Counted from the stretch's first letter, positions 46,112 through 57,814 are shown. The stretch: 64,000 nt of DNA from Mimachlamys varia (GCA_947623455.1 OX392542.1:12097625-12161624); one strand, 5' to 3'. Notes: generated by a model not told the origin, from the sequence alone. A program made the numbers and translations.

Positions 46112-47216
46112 TCAAATGTCCCGGTATGTCCTACAGGGGACAGTGATACTAGTGTTGTTTGCTGTAATGATGCTTCTAACTGTGATGATGGTGAAGAATG
46201 AAGTGAATGGTGCACCACGATATCATATAAATCCGCGTCAACCTGATTTCTTAGTTAAAAGATATCCTGAGAAAAAACAAGTTTTCTATTTCAACAAGCC
46301 TGGGTGGGTCAGCGGAAACGAGTTCAGAGGTTGTAAAGACCCATGTGAAATGGTATGGGGATCGAAAGATTTCAACAGTGCGAAGGTTGTGATTTTTCAC
46401 GGTCCCAATCTAGGAAGAACGCAACCACCTAAAAAGTCACGTGCTCAACTATGGATTATGCATGGTATGGAATCCCCACCCCACTATAACAACGATCTAT
46501 CGCAATGGAACAATCTATTTAACTGGACGTTTTCTTATAGAAGAGACTCTGATGTGTTAACATTGTACGCAGGTTTCAAGCAAGTTCCAGGAAATATTTC
46601 ACTGGCAAAAGTCACTGCTCAGTGGAAACAAAAGGATAGAATAGCTGCCTGGATGGTATCTAATTGTAGGACACCAAGCAAAAGGGAACAATATAAAAAA
46701 AATCTCCAGACAGCTGTGGATGTTCACGTATACGGGGGATGTGGTTCATACAGATGCGCCAGATCTAACGAAAATAACTGCATGACAATTCTTCAGAAGC
46801 ACTATAAATATTACCTAGCGTTCGAGAATTCTCTATGTGTAGATTATGTCACAGAAAAAGGATTCAAAATGTATAGCTTCTCTCCTTCCACCATTCCTGT
46901 AATGAGAGGAGGAACAAACTATTCTCTTTATTTCCCTCCGGGTTCTTATCTTGATGCAAAAGACTTCAAAAATGCTCACGAATTGGGGAAAGCAATGAAT
47001 GTAAGCAAAATGGACAATGCAAAATTAAAACATTTTTTTTCGTGGACCAGAACTTCATCTCCCGATTCAAATATCATGTCACACAGTAGTTGGTGTTCGT
47101 TATGTGAACGTATCCATCGCTCCGATAACTATAGACGGTTATATTCAAATATTAATTTTTGGCTGAACGACAAACCAAGATCGGCGTGCAAGTCTCCGAA
47201 AGATTTGACTACGTAA
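46112..47216 (+). CDS. Alpha-1,3-fucosyltransferase (GT10), copy 2, main exon
   Basis: Same role and architecture as copy 1: short tail, one membrane anchor (GTVILVLFAVMMLLTV), stem, catalytic domain with YYLAFENS and DYVTEK. The acceptor ctgtttttcag ends at 46111. The protein is 369 residues with the inferred exon 1, or 366 from the ATG at 46116. Sequons are NWT, NIS, NYS and NVS, the last not found in copy 1. The frame is open and all family motifs are present, so it is likely functional. It differs from copy 1 mainly in two patches: after SDVL (TLYAGFKQVPGN...) and before HSSWCS, where it is three residues longer. Acceptor specificity (for example Lewis-type or core fucose) cannot be told from the sequence. 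Confidence 0.92.
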
Positions 47217-47600
47217 ACCGTATATATATTGCGCAGTGAAACGAAAACAAATATTATACACTTCTTTAAATGGACTTTCTTTCTGATCAAAAAGGAACGT
47301 CTGCTCGCGCCAGATGACGTTGTATACCAGAAATAGTATCCTATATATCAAGTTTGGAATATTCATGTCGAGAAAATATATAAAACCATTCCTCTTCATT
47401 TTAGCATCTTTGACACGCCTCATTCTATCAAATTCATCTAGTATGAGTAATGATGATATACTTACATGTGATAAACTTGTCCAGGATGTCAAATCTAAAT
47501 TATATTAAATAAAATCAACATTTTTCTTCAAGAATTACTTTATTCAACTGTTTCATTTCATCTTACTTAGACTGCTGTTCAAACATTTGGGGAAATCGAA
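47217..47600 (+). other. 3' UTR and flank of fucosyltransferase copy 2
   Basis: Contains AATAAA at 47508-47513, a reasonable poly(A) signal about 290 bases after the stop. The part from 47403 is homologous to 32551-32785. The ORFs on both strands here are not supported as genes. Confidence 0.6.
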
Positions 47601-48690
47601 TTCAGCCACATTGCGTTATTTTTCTAAAATATGCAGTTTACTGCTGTAGGTTTTTTTATTAGATTTTATTATGGCTCTTCATTCTATCAATATTGATATT
47701 TGGTGTTGATACAGCTGTAAAGGTTGTATATGCGTTTATTACAGTAACGATGTCTTGTGAACAATTAAAAAAAGTTTTTGTTTTTGTTTTTGTTTTTTTT
47801 GTTTTTGTTTTTTTTTGGTTTTTTTTTTGCAAATTTAGCCAAAGGTTTGAACTTAACTCAACTATAGCGGTTCAAGTATCAATTAAACTTTCGTAAAGGG
47901 TTGTCATTGATTAAGTGGTGGTGTTGGGAATTCGTATTCTTGGTTTAGGAATTATCACGGGGTTAATGCAGCATTGATGAAGTGAAAGCGAAACAAAACA
48001 TTGCAATAACACCATGTTTTGAACTTTAATTTATTTGCTCAAATATTGAGGAAATGTTTTGGCTGTATTCTTTAATTAGGGTGTAAGGATAGATGTGCCG
48101 GAAGTGGTAGGTATAATCCATCTTTACTTCCGAATTACATGTTAATATTAGTATGATCATATATCGAATTAGTCGATACATCCAGAAGCGTCCAGTTTGT
48201 TTTAGTGTGAGTACTGCTGTAAAGCAATTGCAATTTCTTCGCCGTCGTTATTTCGTACTGCAGTTATGATGAAGCATTTAAGTCAACTAACGGTGTACAG
48301 GTATCCACGCAACCTCTAAGAAACAATTGAGATTTTGATTTGTTGATTAACATGCAGGTTTTTACGTTGAAACACCCGAATGGTGTACATCACCTAACTT
48401 GTACAGATATGTACCTAGCGTGACCTATGACAGACAATAGAAGGAATTATTGTTATGTGTTACTACAAACGGACATCGTGCTTTATTTTGTTAAATATGT
48501 AATAAGGATAGCAATGTGACAAATTGACATGAGAGAGGGAGTCAGCTTTACATTCAGCCTCTTAGACAGCTCTTAATGCAAATGTAGTTTTTATAAATGT
48601 GGTACCTAATGGAGAGGACTTATATACATTATAGGCTTACCTGTTGTCCAACCCTTTTGTTTGCAATAACATGTGAAATGAAATAATTGT
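47600..48690. other. Non-coding stretch
   Basis: Contains a T/G-rich low-complexity run (about 47768-47828). Nothing else was recognised. Confidence 0.45.
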
Positions 48691-48692
48691 CG

Positions 48693-48898
48693 AATTAAAC
48701 GAAAAACCAGACTTGGACCGGAAGAACATATTGAATAAGACATAAAAAACAGACATGGATCAAAGGCCGTATCACATTAAACGAAAAACCAGAAATGTAT
48801 CGAAAGGACTTATCGCATTAGACGAAAAATCAGACGTGAATCGGACGGACGTATCAAATTAGACGAAAAACCAGACGTGGATCGAAAGGACTATCGAA
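48693..48898. repeat. 41-bp tandem repeat, about 5 copies
   Basis: Unit attaaacgaaaaaccagaaa then tgtatcgaaaggacttatcgc, imperfect copies. It borders the Mutator-like pseudogene. Confidence 0.8.
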
Positions 48899-49740
48899 GA
48901 CATTTGTAAATGATGTTTGCACCCTCGAGCTTTGCCTTTACCCCACACTGGCCCTTCCTCCTCGATTTTCGCGAACACAGAGGAATCTTCATCTGCAATA
49001 GCTTTAGTATAACGCACACCGTGAATCTGCTCCGCCAGTTTGAAACCTTCAACAATTGCATCGCTTTCCATGGCCTGACTAGACTCGTCCCAATTTTTAA
49101 AGCAGACATGGTCTGTATTTGATGTTTGAGCCTTATTACATGTGTAGCAATATTTATTTCTGATGCCAATAGTGAGCAGTTTCTTTGTGTGATATCCAAT
49201 AATTATCGCCATTCAACCTAGAGCATTGTACGAATGTTTGTGGGATCTCTTACTCCATCCACCATCTGTAACAACGGTAACTGCTGGCACACCCTGGTGA
49301 TAACACCCATTCTCTTTAGCATGGTTTCTTTCTTCAACTCCAGCAGCACACATTTCGTCTTCTAAAACACTTTTCCACCACTCACTGATTTCTGATTCGA
49401 TTTTACTGAATGTGTCCTTTCTCATGCCTGGCATGTCCATAGTCCCTAGAATTTCATTCAGATGTGAAGCTCCACTACCGGTGACCATGCCAACCCACAC
49501 TGTCATGATGTTTATGTCACAATGGTTGCTTCTTGATGTTTTAATTTTGTTACTTGTCTCCATATGAAATGTCTCTTTACAACCAATACCTGTTGCCATT
49601 ATAACAGATGCTAGGCCAAGTTTGGTTATTGATGACACAAGCCTTATAGGGGATTTCCTATTTCTGGCCAATTCCATAGCAGCGTTACACTGACAAGAGT
49701 GCACGGTTATGTTCGTAACATGCTGTTGTAATATGTCCAA
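48859..49740 (-). pseudogene. Mutator-like transposase domain, one in-frame stop
   Basis: The minus-strand translation matches the Mutator-like transposase domain common in invertebrate genomes: SSITKLGLASVIMATGIGCK, then MVTGSGASHLNEILGTMDMP, then AVTVVTDGGWSKRSHKHSYN. After a single TGA (49213-49215) the same frame continues from 49212 with TKKLLTIGIRNKYCYTCNKA and FKNWDESSQAMESD. A further acidic motif reads IADEDSSVFAKI. The D in TDGGW and the DEDSS motif are candidate catalytic acids. The C-terminal part of the family is missing below 48900, where the 41-bp repeat starts. A minus-strand ORF at 49865-50089 (rich in K and R) may be a remnant of its N terminus. Confidence 0.8.
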
Positions 49741-49864
49741 ATTTAGAATTTGATTGGCCGACTTATCTTTGGCTATTTTTGAAATCCTTTATTTCAGCCC
49801 TTGCCCAGTACGCATAAAACTGTATGTTGGCTTTGAAGAGTCCATTGATCTCGATTGATCACAA

Positions 49865-50089
49865 TTAGATTATTTTTTCTTTTCTTCCCCTTTTGATTTT
49901 TATTGTTGCAGGTGTATTCCTTTTGGTTGTGCAAACAAACCGATATACTGGTCTACCCTTTATGTTACCTTTTCTCTTCTGCCTATGGCGGCCACCAGCC
50001 AGACCGAAGGAATTACACACTTTCCCTCTTACCATACTGTTAATTATGATGTCACATGGATCGTATTGTTGTACATGTGTTTTTCTCAA
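49865..50089 (-). CDS. Basic 74-residue ORF upstream of transposase relic
   Basis: Contains GGRHRQKRKGNIKGRP and ends KIKRGRKEKII, strongly basic. Not recognised. It lies 125 bp upstream of, and on the same strand as, the Mutator-like pseudogene, so it may be its N-terminal DNA-binding part. It could also be chance. Confidence 0.3.
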   Translation of the reverse strand: MRKTHVQQYDPCDIIINSMVRGKVCNSFGLAGGRHRQKRKGNIKGRPVYRFVCTTKRNTPATIKIKRGRKEKII

Positions 50090-50280
50090 TAATCAATTCA
50101 TATTGCAACTGGTTTCAGTTCAGAAAGTTGTCATGTAATGCCATGTACTTCCGTAACATTCTCTCTTACCATACTGTAAATTATGTTGTCACATTATCGT
50201 GTTTTTCTAAATCATATTGGTTTAAATTCATAAAGTAGTCATATCATACCATATGCTTCCGCAGATTTTGCCACTATATA
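50025..50280. repeat. Imperfect direct duplication of about 120 bp
   Basis: Two adjacent related stretches, starting cctcttaccatactgttaat (50032) and tctcttaccatactgtaaat (50162), with shared blocks to the end (catgtacttccg against catatgcttccg). Confidence 0.6.
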
Positions 50281-50289
50281 TCAGGTCAA

Positions 50290-51100
50290 AACAAACTTGT
50301 TTACCACGCATGCTACCTTTTAAATTAAAAAGTTTGTATCTTTAAGCGAAAAACTATCATTATTTTATGACTGTCAAAGACAAAAAATATCTTTAAAAAG
50401 TTTAAAACAACTGGAAGTCAGGCCTGACAGTTTCCTAAACATTGGTATCATAAAATGGCATTTTTGGGCGTTACAGTTACGCGATCGATACTAATATTAC
50501 ATACCGTGTTTCATATTTAGCTTCTGTTTAGATCAAGCCATATACTTACGAGAAAAAATGTAGTGTATTTCTGTAGAAAACTCAAATCTTGACAACTGAC
50601 ATTAACGGACTGCTCACGGCGGGTCTCTCACGAAACCGGAAGTGGTTGGGCGCAAAATATTCATTTATTTTCGAACTAAAATCTTAATATCTACCGATCA
50701 GTTTCTTGTATGCTCCGGTGAATTTTTCTGATACCTAACAATACTTGAATATGACAATGGATTTTTTTCAGTTAACAAGGGAAGAAGGAAAACAATCATG
50801 TTGATATTTTCGTACGCCCGACATGCAGACTGTCACACGACGTTGGTTGTTCTAAGTTTCAAGGCATTATTTGAAGAAAATTTGAATTCCTTAGGACTCA
50901 CAGCTGCATATACATTTTCCCTATCGATTGTAGAAATACTACAACCATACGATTTGGAGATCGTCCGTCAATTAGACTTGATATTGCGATCGATTTCGTT
51001 TAATGTCGTCCCACCGATAAATCCAACATGGCTGCCCCCATTGAATTCCAAGTTGCAATGGGACATGAACGATTATTTTTATTGTCACTCCATTTCGAGC
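50290..51100. other. Non-coding stretch with one 114-residue ORF
   Basis: A plus-strand ORF at 50798-51142 has no recognisable feature and its end overlaps the integrase relic on the other strand, so I do not call it a gene. Nothing else was seen. Confidence 0.4.
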
Positions 51101-51109
51101 CATTTCAGG

Positions 51110-51960
51110 CATAACAATACCGTTTTTATTATCTTTAAATAATTTTTGACGACCATTGCTGCTGATAAGCAGATTCTCACGAGACTTCCTATCTTAAACC
51201 TAAAGTTTGGTTTCTGGACAGTTTTTCCTAACAGAAAGTATCGTGTATTTTTTTCTGAGGTACATATAGGCAAAAACGTCCGCTTCGTTGGTCTTGTTTA
51301 CATCTTTGGGTGTTATTCCGTTTAGAGATCTATGTGGTGTAGCGTTGTAACTCTTGACGAAATCCTGTAATTTGTCTGCGTACTCGTAAGTTCTGTATTT
51401 TTTGAAATACCTATACATCATGGTCTTCAATGTCCTAATTAAACGCTCCACTACCGAAGCCTTCTTATCGTTACTAATAAAGCACTTAATACCATTGTTT
51501 TTGCAATATTGTTTCATCAGCTTCCCCGTGAATTCCAGCATCGGTATATTCACGTTTTGGCTTTTTACTACTATTGATTATCTTTCTAAATGCATATAAT
51601 ACATCTTTCGGTTTTTTTCGTTTTTATAGGTTCCACCAATAAGAATCGGCTGAATACGTCTATGACTACTAGTAGGAATCGAATACCACCATTCTGTTTC
51701 CAGAGATTCAATACATCTTCAAGTTTGGCTTGAAATTCCTCGTATGGACCAGATACTTCAACTCGTGCTCTCTTGAAAGATCGTTTGACTGGTTTTTGTA
51801 AACTCTAATCGTCTAGACTCTGAATATATCTCCTAATCTTATATAGACCTGGTGAAGTGATTCCGCGAGATTTCAATACTTGATGAACTTTAATTGCACC
51901 TTCGTTATTCAGATCGTAATACACTTCATCTATAAGTCGTTTCTCTTTAACGGTCAACAT
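51110..51960 (-). pseudogene. Polinton/Maverick-type integrase, degraded
   Basis: An rve-type (retroviral-like, DDE) integrase. From an ATG at 51960 the order is an N-terminal helical part, a basic linker (KPVKRSFKRARVEVSG), the core strand IRFLLVVIDVFSRFLLVEP, then SNDKKASVVERLIRTLKTMM and YNATPHRSLNGITPKDV, and a C-terminal FKIGSLVRI segment. This order and the linker are those of Polinton/Maverick integrases. Damage: an in-frame TAG just before the linker, a frameshift after the first core strand, and another near 51200 before the C-terminal segment. It cannot make a full protein. Confidence 0.78.
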
Positions 51961-52125
51961 ATTCAATGAGGCAAATTATCTATGTACATGACTTTTATTA
52001 CAACATTTATTTACATTCAATATTTCACAATGCTTCATGAAACTAGTCTTCTACGCGACTCATAGATTTGACCATATTACATACACATTTTGTTTTCATT
52101 TTTCTGTTTTGATTTCGTTTACTCT

Positions 52126-52380
52126 TCATTCGGCATTGCATAATTGTGATATGAAAGAGTTTCTAACACCTCGCTGGAAATCAAAACGAAGAGTCTCTCG
52201 AATGAAGTCTCGGATCATTTTGATATCATCTAAATGAATAAAAGCATTGTTAAAATCACATTGTCTTTCATTCATGATATCTCTAACATGATTTTCATAC
52301 GTCAGTTTTAGTAAGTTCTGAGGACTTCCGATGACTCCATATCTATAGAAAACTTGTACTGGGAGGATATGGTACAACAC
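52126..52380 (-). pseudogene. Unassigned ORF after BIR relic 1
   Basis: 84 residues, including GSPQNLLKLTYENHVRDIMN. It follows BIR relic 1 on the same strand after a shift and may be the C-terminal part of that protein. The family is not recognised. Confidence 0.35.
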
Positions 52381-52384
52381 AATG

Positions 52385-52551
52385 TTTGTTAATACATTTC
52401 ACTGAAAAGTTTCTATGTTTCCAAAATCTCTTTCTCACACTTGTCACATAATCATCAACACCTTGATAATAAAATCTACCCGTAGACAGTTGATATGGAG
52501 TTTGACGAAGTTTACAGTTTCAATTATAAAACGTCATCAAGCGATCAAAAC
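52385..52551 (-). pseudogene. BIR domain relic 1 (IAP-type)
   Basis: The translation reads FDRLMTFYN, stop, NCKLRQTPYQLSTGRFYYQG, VDDYV, which is the first half of a baculovirus IAP repeat: R-x3-TF, a site where Trp is expected (here TGA), P-x2-L and GFYY-G-x2-D. After a frameshift CDKCEKE supplies the CxxC pair. The later His and Cys ligands are not intact. Non-functional. Confidence 0.68.
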
Positions 52552-52644
52552 AGCTTACAATATTTTGATGAAATAATTGATTGGTAGTAATGTCCATCTA
52601 TTAGTAGAATAAATATGTTCTCCATTGTTTGTTTTAAACCAATA

Positions 52645-53300
52645 TTACCAAGTAAATTTCGGTTGGTCTTCCAATATGTGTTTCACTAGTCGTTTCTCAC
52701 CTCTGTCGGAGTAGTTTTCATAATGGCACAGACAGATAGGACAAATGTACATACGATGTCTATTGTAATCCTCGTAAACTATTACACAAAGCTGATTACC
52801 ATCAACGTTAATTTCAACGTACTGGTGACCCATCAATGTAGTATACGTCTACTCTCTACAACTGTTCACAGTCAAATGAATAGATATGTCTGAACTTTAC
52901 CTATTTTCTTAACATATTTCCTCATTTTTTCATTATAACGTTCTTTGACATAGTTTTCATCTCTCAAACGTTCATCGTTCATTAGTCGATGTAATGTAGC
53001 TGCAGGTATACAGGATTGTATAGCGAACTCGCGCCAGGTTTGTTCCGCTGTCAAATGACAAGTATGAGTTTATGCTTCGTCAAAGTTAAGGTCTATAAAA
53101 ACAGCACCGGAATACATCACATATTCGTGTTCATGTTGACTTTCTCGACGATTCTCACACCCCAAACATACGAATAGTTGTGATATTTTGGATTTCACTA
53201 CGTATGCATAAGCGATACACAGCAGATTTTCTAATATTCTCCGATAGGCCTTAGCTTTAGATTGTTCCAACATATAGTTCTGTATTCTTTTATCCAACAA
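52645..53300 (-). pseudogene. Three unassigned ORFs between BIR relics
   Basis: On the minus strand, 53300-53070 (FVCLGCENRRESQHEHEYV), 53054-52872 (TAEQTWREFAIQSCIPAATL, helix-rich) and 52836-52645 (MYICPICLCHYENYSD, a CxxC start of a possible zinc site). They are close together in one orientation, like the small genes of a DNA-virus-like element, but I do not recognise them. They might instead be exon-like pieces of one broken gene. Confidence 0.4.
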
Positions 53301-53382
53301 AACTCAATTCCATAATGTTAGTGATGTGGCCATTACTAATTACAGTGTATAATTAAATGACAAACATCATGTGTTGAAAAAG

Positions 53383-53576
53383 GCAGTCTTTTGACCACCT
53401 GACATGTTCCGTTTTGATATCGTCGAAATCGTTCCAATTCTTCAAAGTGATTCAACACATGAAACACGAAACACGATCTTCTATTCCCTTATAAAAAATC
53501 CATTATTTGCAAGTTGATATGGCGAATGATGAAGATGTTTTGACCACTTAACGAATGTGTCCACACGGTTACAACA
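53383..53576 (-). pseudogene. BIR domain relic 2 (IAP-type), zinc signature readable
   Basis: The first frame gives RVDTFVKWSKHLHHSPYQLA then NNGFFI. After a one-base shift the second gives GIEDRVSCFMC, stop, ITLKNWNDFDDIKTEHVRWS then KDC. Counting the stop as one residue, the zinc ligands fall at C-x2-C-x16-H-x6-C, exactly the BIR signature, with the conserved W before the acidic stretch. One frameshift and nonsense codons make it a pseudogene. Confidence 0.8.
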
Positions 53577-53579
53577 TTT

Positions 53580-54925
53580 GATCATGGAAGGATGCCCTGG
53601 ATTTATTAGGGGTAAAGAATGGCTAAAGGTTGTGACCCAATTCAGTCAACGACATGCAATATTGGATAATAGACAGTTTATTCGTGATCGTAAATTACAC
53701 CGACATCACAAGCACTTGTTCATGGTATTACAACATCATTAAGCTGAATTGAAGTACTTCGGCGTTTTGACTCAGTCTGGCTAAGTCAATTGACAAATCA
53801 TATGTCTTCTACATCTTTACTAGCACTAGCCTGTAGCCCTCCTGGCAGCCTCTCGTGTAGACTATCAAAGACCTAGTACTCTATAGCCATCACAGGTGTA
53901 GACTATAAAAGACCTGCTCCAGAATCTTCTCATGGTACAGACTGCACAAGACCTACTCTATGGTCTTCTCATGACCGATTCCTCCTATCACTACGCTAGC
54001 TTGTACTTATAATTACTAATTCCCGTTCGTGTGCAAAGTAGTGCCGTCTGCATTAATAATTGTTGTCCAGCTGGTGTTAGTTATCTGACCAATACTGCAC
54101 CAGCCCCGGTGTACTAATGTAATAGACAGAGACCTAATTAACCAATAGTTTACTCCGACAACACATCTCCAATCAGCACAGCACCTAGGCTAATTAATTA
54201 TTTCCAGATGGTACAGCTACCGTGATATATCATATCAACATGCCTACTTTGTTACACGGTACAGCTGTTTGTGACGTATTATTTTTCTACAAATGTACAG
54301 ATACACCACAAACTTTCTGATAATGTCAAAAGTTTCTTCAGGAATCCTTTCGATTGTCTCGTTTTCTTTCTTTCGTCAATCAAACAGATCCTAAGCTCAC
54401 ATTTAAGTTTTATTGTGAAACTTCATGCGTAGGACTGATGCGGCAAACAACTTTGTTGCATGAAATGTCCGTTATACTTATGTCTTCTTTCTTGATATGA
54501 TCAATGTGAGCTTGAGCCATTGAAAAATGAATAAATATGATGAAAACCTCTCTCCTTTTATATGATCACATACTGGATCAGTGCACGACTTGACCATTGC
54601 CACGTTGCCTTACTTTAACACTAGCCTGGGTCATGCCTGTATGACTTACCTATTGGCATGCTATCATTTCCCTTACTTTAACACTAGCCTGTAAAACCTG
54701 GGTATTTCAATGTTCTTAAAATACATCTACTGTTACCTGTTAAAAATGTTTGTAATTTGTAAAAAAACTTTTGCAATGAGCTGATCTGTTCTTTTTTTAC
54801 TTACATCATTCGAATTTTCCTTGTAAAGTTGTTCCAACCCGAAAATTAAAAGAACAGAACTGGAACATTAATCAATGTATGTTTGAGGTTGTGGCATTTA
54901 CTTTGATTTGACCTAAATGTACTTG
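53580..54925. other. Non-coding stretch, nothing recognised
   Basis: Short related phrases recur (gtagactat...aagacctactct near 53860-53960 and ccttactttaacactagcct at 54608 and 54671), so small local duplications are present. No gene recognised. Confidence 0.45.
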
Positions 54926-54929
54926 TCGG

Positions 54930-55095
54930 GTGTCGGCGATGAAGCAGAACAACGCTTACTCTCCTGGAACACCTGGTTTCATTTCTGTTCAAATGTATCC
55001 GTGTTCATATTTACTTTGCTCAAATTTTGCCCCTGGTTAAATTGATTTTCAGTTTTGCTTATGGTTTTGTTGACGCTTCGGTATTTTCTTATTTG
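54930..55095 (+). mobile_element. RT-element 3' end
   Basis: Plus-oriented UTR and terminus, from the gggtgtcggcgatgaagcag block through ttttgcccctggttaaattg to gttgacgcttcggtattttc. Confidence 0.72.
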
Positions 55096-55580
55096 TATTT
55101 TCAACATTTTTGAAATCGCCAACTTATGTTATGATATGCTGTTCAACTGTCCTCTTATTATGGGGTGTTAGCGGCTACAGAACAAGAAATGTGTATTTGG
55201 AGCGGAAGAAACGAATAATACTCCACTGGATCACTGTGTTCAGCACCTATAGAGATACAATCTGTAAAGCGATAAATGTATTTGATGAAGATTGTTTACT
55301 CTTATCATAGTTACCCTTTGTTGGCATTCTATCAACAGTTAAAGGAGCTTTTTTAATTTGGGAGACGTTGGTGTTTAAGTTCTCATTTTGTATGTGCCCT
55401 TCTTTTGATGTATTAGAAATATCATCATTTTGTTTATATTGTTCTTGTAGGTACATATAATTCAATTACAATGTTTGTAGTTAGAGTTCACTGTTCAGAA
55501 AAGCGACTGTCACTGGGGTATTGATTTTCTATATCAGCGTGTTGGGAACATATTGTTATATTATCACATCGTCATATTCA

Positions 55581-55660
55581 GCGGATTGGTCGAGTGGTAA
55601 CATTCGGGCTTCTACGCAGGCGACCGGCGTTCGATTCCCCGAGTCGTCGTACGCATGGGA
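55581..55660 (+). mobile_element. tRNA-like SINE head
   Basis: A-box-like TGGTCGAGTGG (55587-55597) and B-box GTTCGATTC (55629-55637) with tRNA spacing. The acceptor stem does not pair properly, so it is not a functional tRNA gene. Probably the 5' part of a SINE whose tail I cannot delimit. Confidence 0.55.
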
Positions 55661-55664
55661 TATT

Positions 55665-56300
55665 CAGAGATATTGTTTCTCTGCATGTAACTTCTAGTTA
55701 ACGCCTGATAAGGCAGGACCTGCAAATTCCTCATAATCGTATAGAATGTTTCAAATTTTATATGCATTATTGTAAAGTTCTCCAGATTCTATCATATCAT
55801 TTTCTTCTCTCCTATTCTTAAATATATACATGTAGAAATCCTACTATGATGAAACTGTATGATTGTATATATGTTATATTTATGTACAATGTCATTTTTT
55901 GGTGAGAGCGTTTTGAGTTGAAAAAAACTAACCCCAATTGTTAAAAACGTTTTAAATCAATAAAACTTTCTTTGAATATATGTTCATTAGCGTCTTTTTG
56001 TCATTTACCCGGACACTAGAAAATACAGAGCTGAACTATCTAATGATAAGATGAGTATGTGGTTGTGCAATTTAAGTCCAATGCATTTTCTGCATTTTAT
56101 AACAAAATTGCAATGAAAAGAGGTAATACGATCTTGAATAGATATAAGCATTTATATAAGAACACTCAGCAAATAAGGAAACTCTTTTATTTTTTAAACA
56201 TTAAAACATCATGGCGAGGAAAAATTTGCACCAAATTCAAATCTATCGATAGCATGTTTGCTTGTCTCCATAGATATACATGTATAACGCCAAAGGTCAC
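55665..56300. other. Non-coding stretch, nothing recognised
   Basis: No gene or repeat recognised. A 110-residue ORF (56059-56391) runs into interspersed repeat family C and is not supported. Confidence 0.4.
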
Positions 56301-56307
56301 TGATAGC

Positions 56308-56590
56308 AGAATAATAACAATATACAATATTTATATAGCGTTCAATATAATTTGTAAACTTTTTCGAAAGCTCTTTACAACATGTGGATAATAATTTGGT
56401 ACTTACAATGCACAAATAAAGAACGTCTTACAATCACCATCAAGCATTAAGCTCACATGTAATAATATCAAAGTGCATATAAATACATAATAAATCAACA
56501 AATTTTAGTATTTACATGTCGTCTATTTGAGACCTTAAAATGTAGACTTGAATAGTTATGTCTTCAAATGTTTCTTAAATCAGTCATTTA
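56308..56590 (+). repeat. Interspersed repeat family C, copy 2
   Basis: Second copy of the repeat at 28195-28560, more diverged in the middle, in the same orientation. Confidence 0.7.
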
Positions 56591-56689
56591 ATTTATATTC
56601 GACTTACAAAAAAGAAGAGCTCCATACAATCTCCACCAGTTGGATCCTAATAGCGTAGGGGTAGGAGATTATATTTCAGGGCAACGTTA

Positions 56690-57025
56690 TATTTAATTCA
56701 TAGCCACAGTTAATCTCATTTGAGTAGTGGCACGGTACATAATATACACATTTTCGTAGTACACGTATTGAAATTATACAGCACTGGCTTAATTTTACTT
56801 CTAAATTCATAAATTAAAGGAACTTTACGCACCTGACCCTTCTGCTTCTACATTAGTTTATAAATTTTGGATTCCCAAATTTTGGCCCCTAGCATCACTG
56901 AAGAGTCCGAGGAGGACGAAACAGCTGCATAGTGCAGTTTAATCTATTTTTTCGGCATAATGTATCTGTTACTAAATTGAAAAGGCGCAGCACATGTGTG
57001 TGTTACGTCATCTTTTATGAGTCTT
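56690..57025 (+). repeat. Interspersed repeat family B, copy 3
   Basis: Best preserved of the three copies (7368, 13225, 56690). It includes tgagtagtggcacggtacat and gaggacgaaacagctgcata. Confidence 0.75.
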
Positions 57026-57029
57026 TTTA

Positions 57030-57700
57030 TTGCAATGCCACAATGTCCTCTGCCAAGTACAGTTTTTTACCTGAATAATTACAGAACGTTTTATTTTTTT
57101 CACGAATATTTTACAAAATTCTGTGTTCCTATTTAATAAAAGACATGATTGACTTTCAATTTGCTGACAATGTGGTTATATTGATCTAACCAGTTACACA
57201 ATGCAGCATAATAAATTACCAGGGCTAGTAACATTAGTAACTAATTGACTTAATAATTCGTTCTATGCTGTACTTACATTTTCACTGCATTTTACGTCCC
57301 TGTGCAGCATTGTCAATACATTTATATACATATATAAGAGAATAACTATATTTTACAATGTTATGACACATGACAAATATTCATTGTTTTTCTCTTTGTC
57401 AATGTATGTACACTGTAAATATATGCGTGTCTGTATTTTCCCCATTGTGTCATAGTTTATAGGTACAGTTTCATGAATAGAAAGTGAAAAAAATACATTA
57501 TGAATTATTAAGCTATATAAGCTTGTACAAATCATGTACATGTACCATGTTATATATACAGTACTATGTCTTGTCCAAAAAGTTGAAAATAAATAAAAAA
57601 TGAATTGAAAATAAGTATATATATACTAGGCCCCCTCCCATTCATAATTCCATTGACTTGCCTGGCTTTCTAATGGCACGCGAATATCACTTCGACATGA
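57030..57700. other. Non-coding stretch, nothing recognised
   Basis: AT-rich sequence without recognised features. Confidence 0.45.
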
Positions 57701-57814
57701 CAGTATGACAGTTTTGATGTTCAACATACAAGTCACAAATATAAATGTCCATAATGCGCAATTGCAAAACAATCTTACATTGGTGCCAGTTAAACAAGCC
57801 GAATATGACAGTAA

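Noticed and set aside
47314..47508. 64-residue ORF after copy 2
   Set aside because: It lies in the 3' UTR. Part of its peptide recurs at 32.6 kb, but only because the UTR sequence is duplicated there.
50798..51142. 114-residue plus-strand ORF
   Set aside because: No recognisable features, AT-driven composition, and its 3' end overlaps the integrase relic.
55581..55660. Functional tRNA gene
   Set aside because: A and B boxes are present but the acceptor and anticodon stems do not pair properly.
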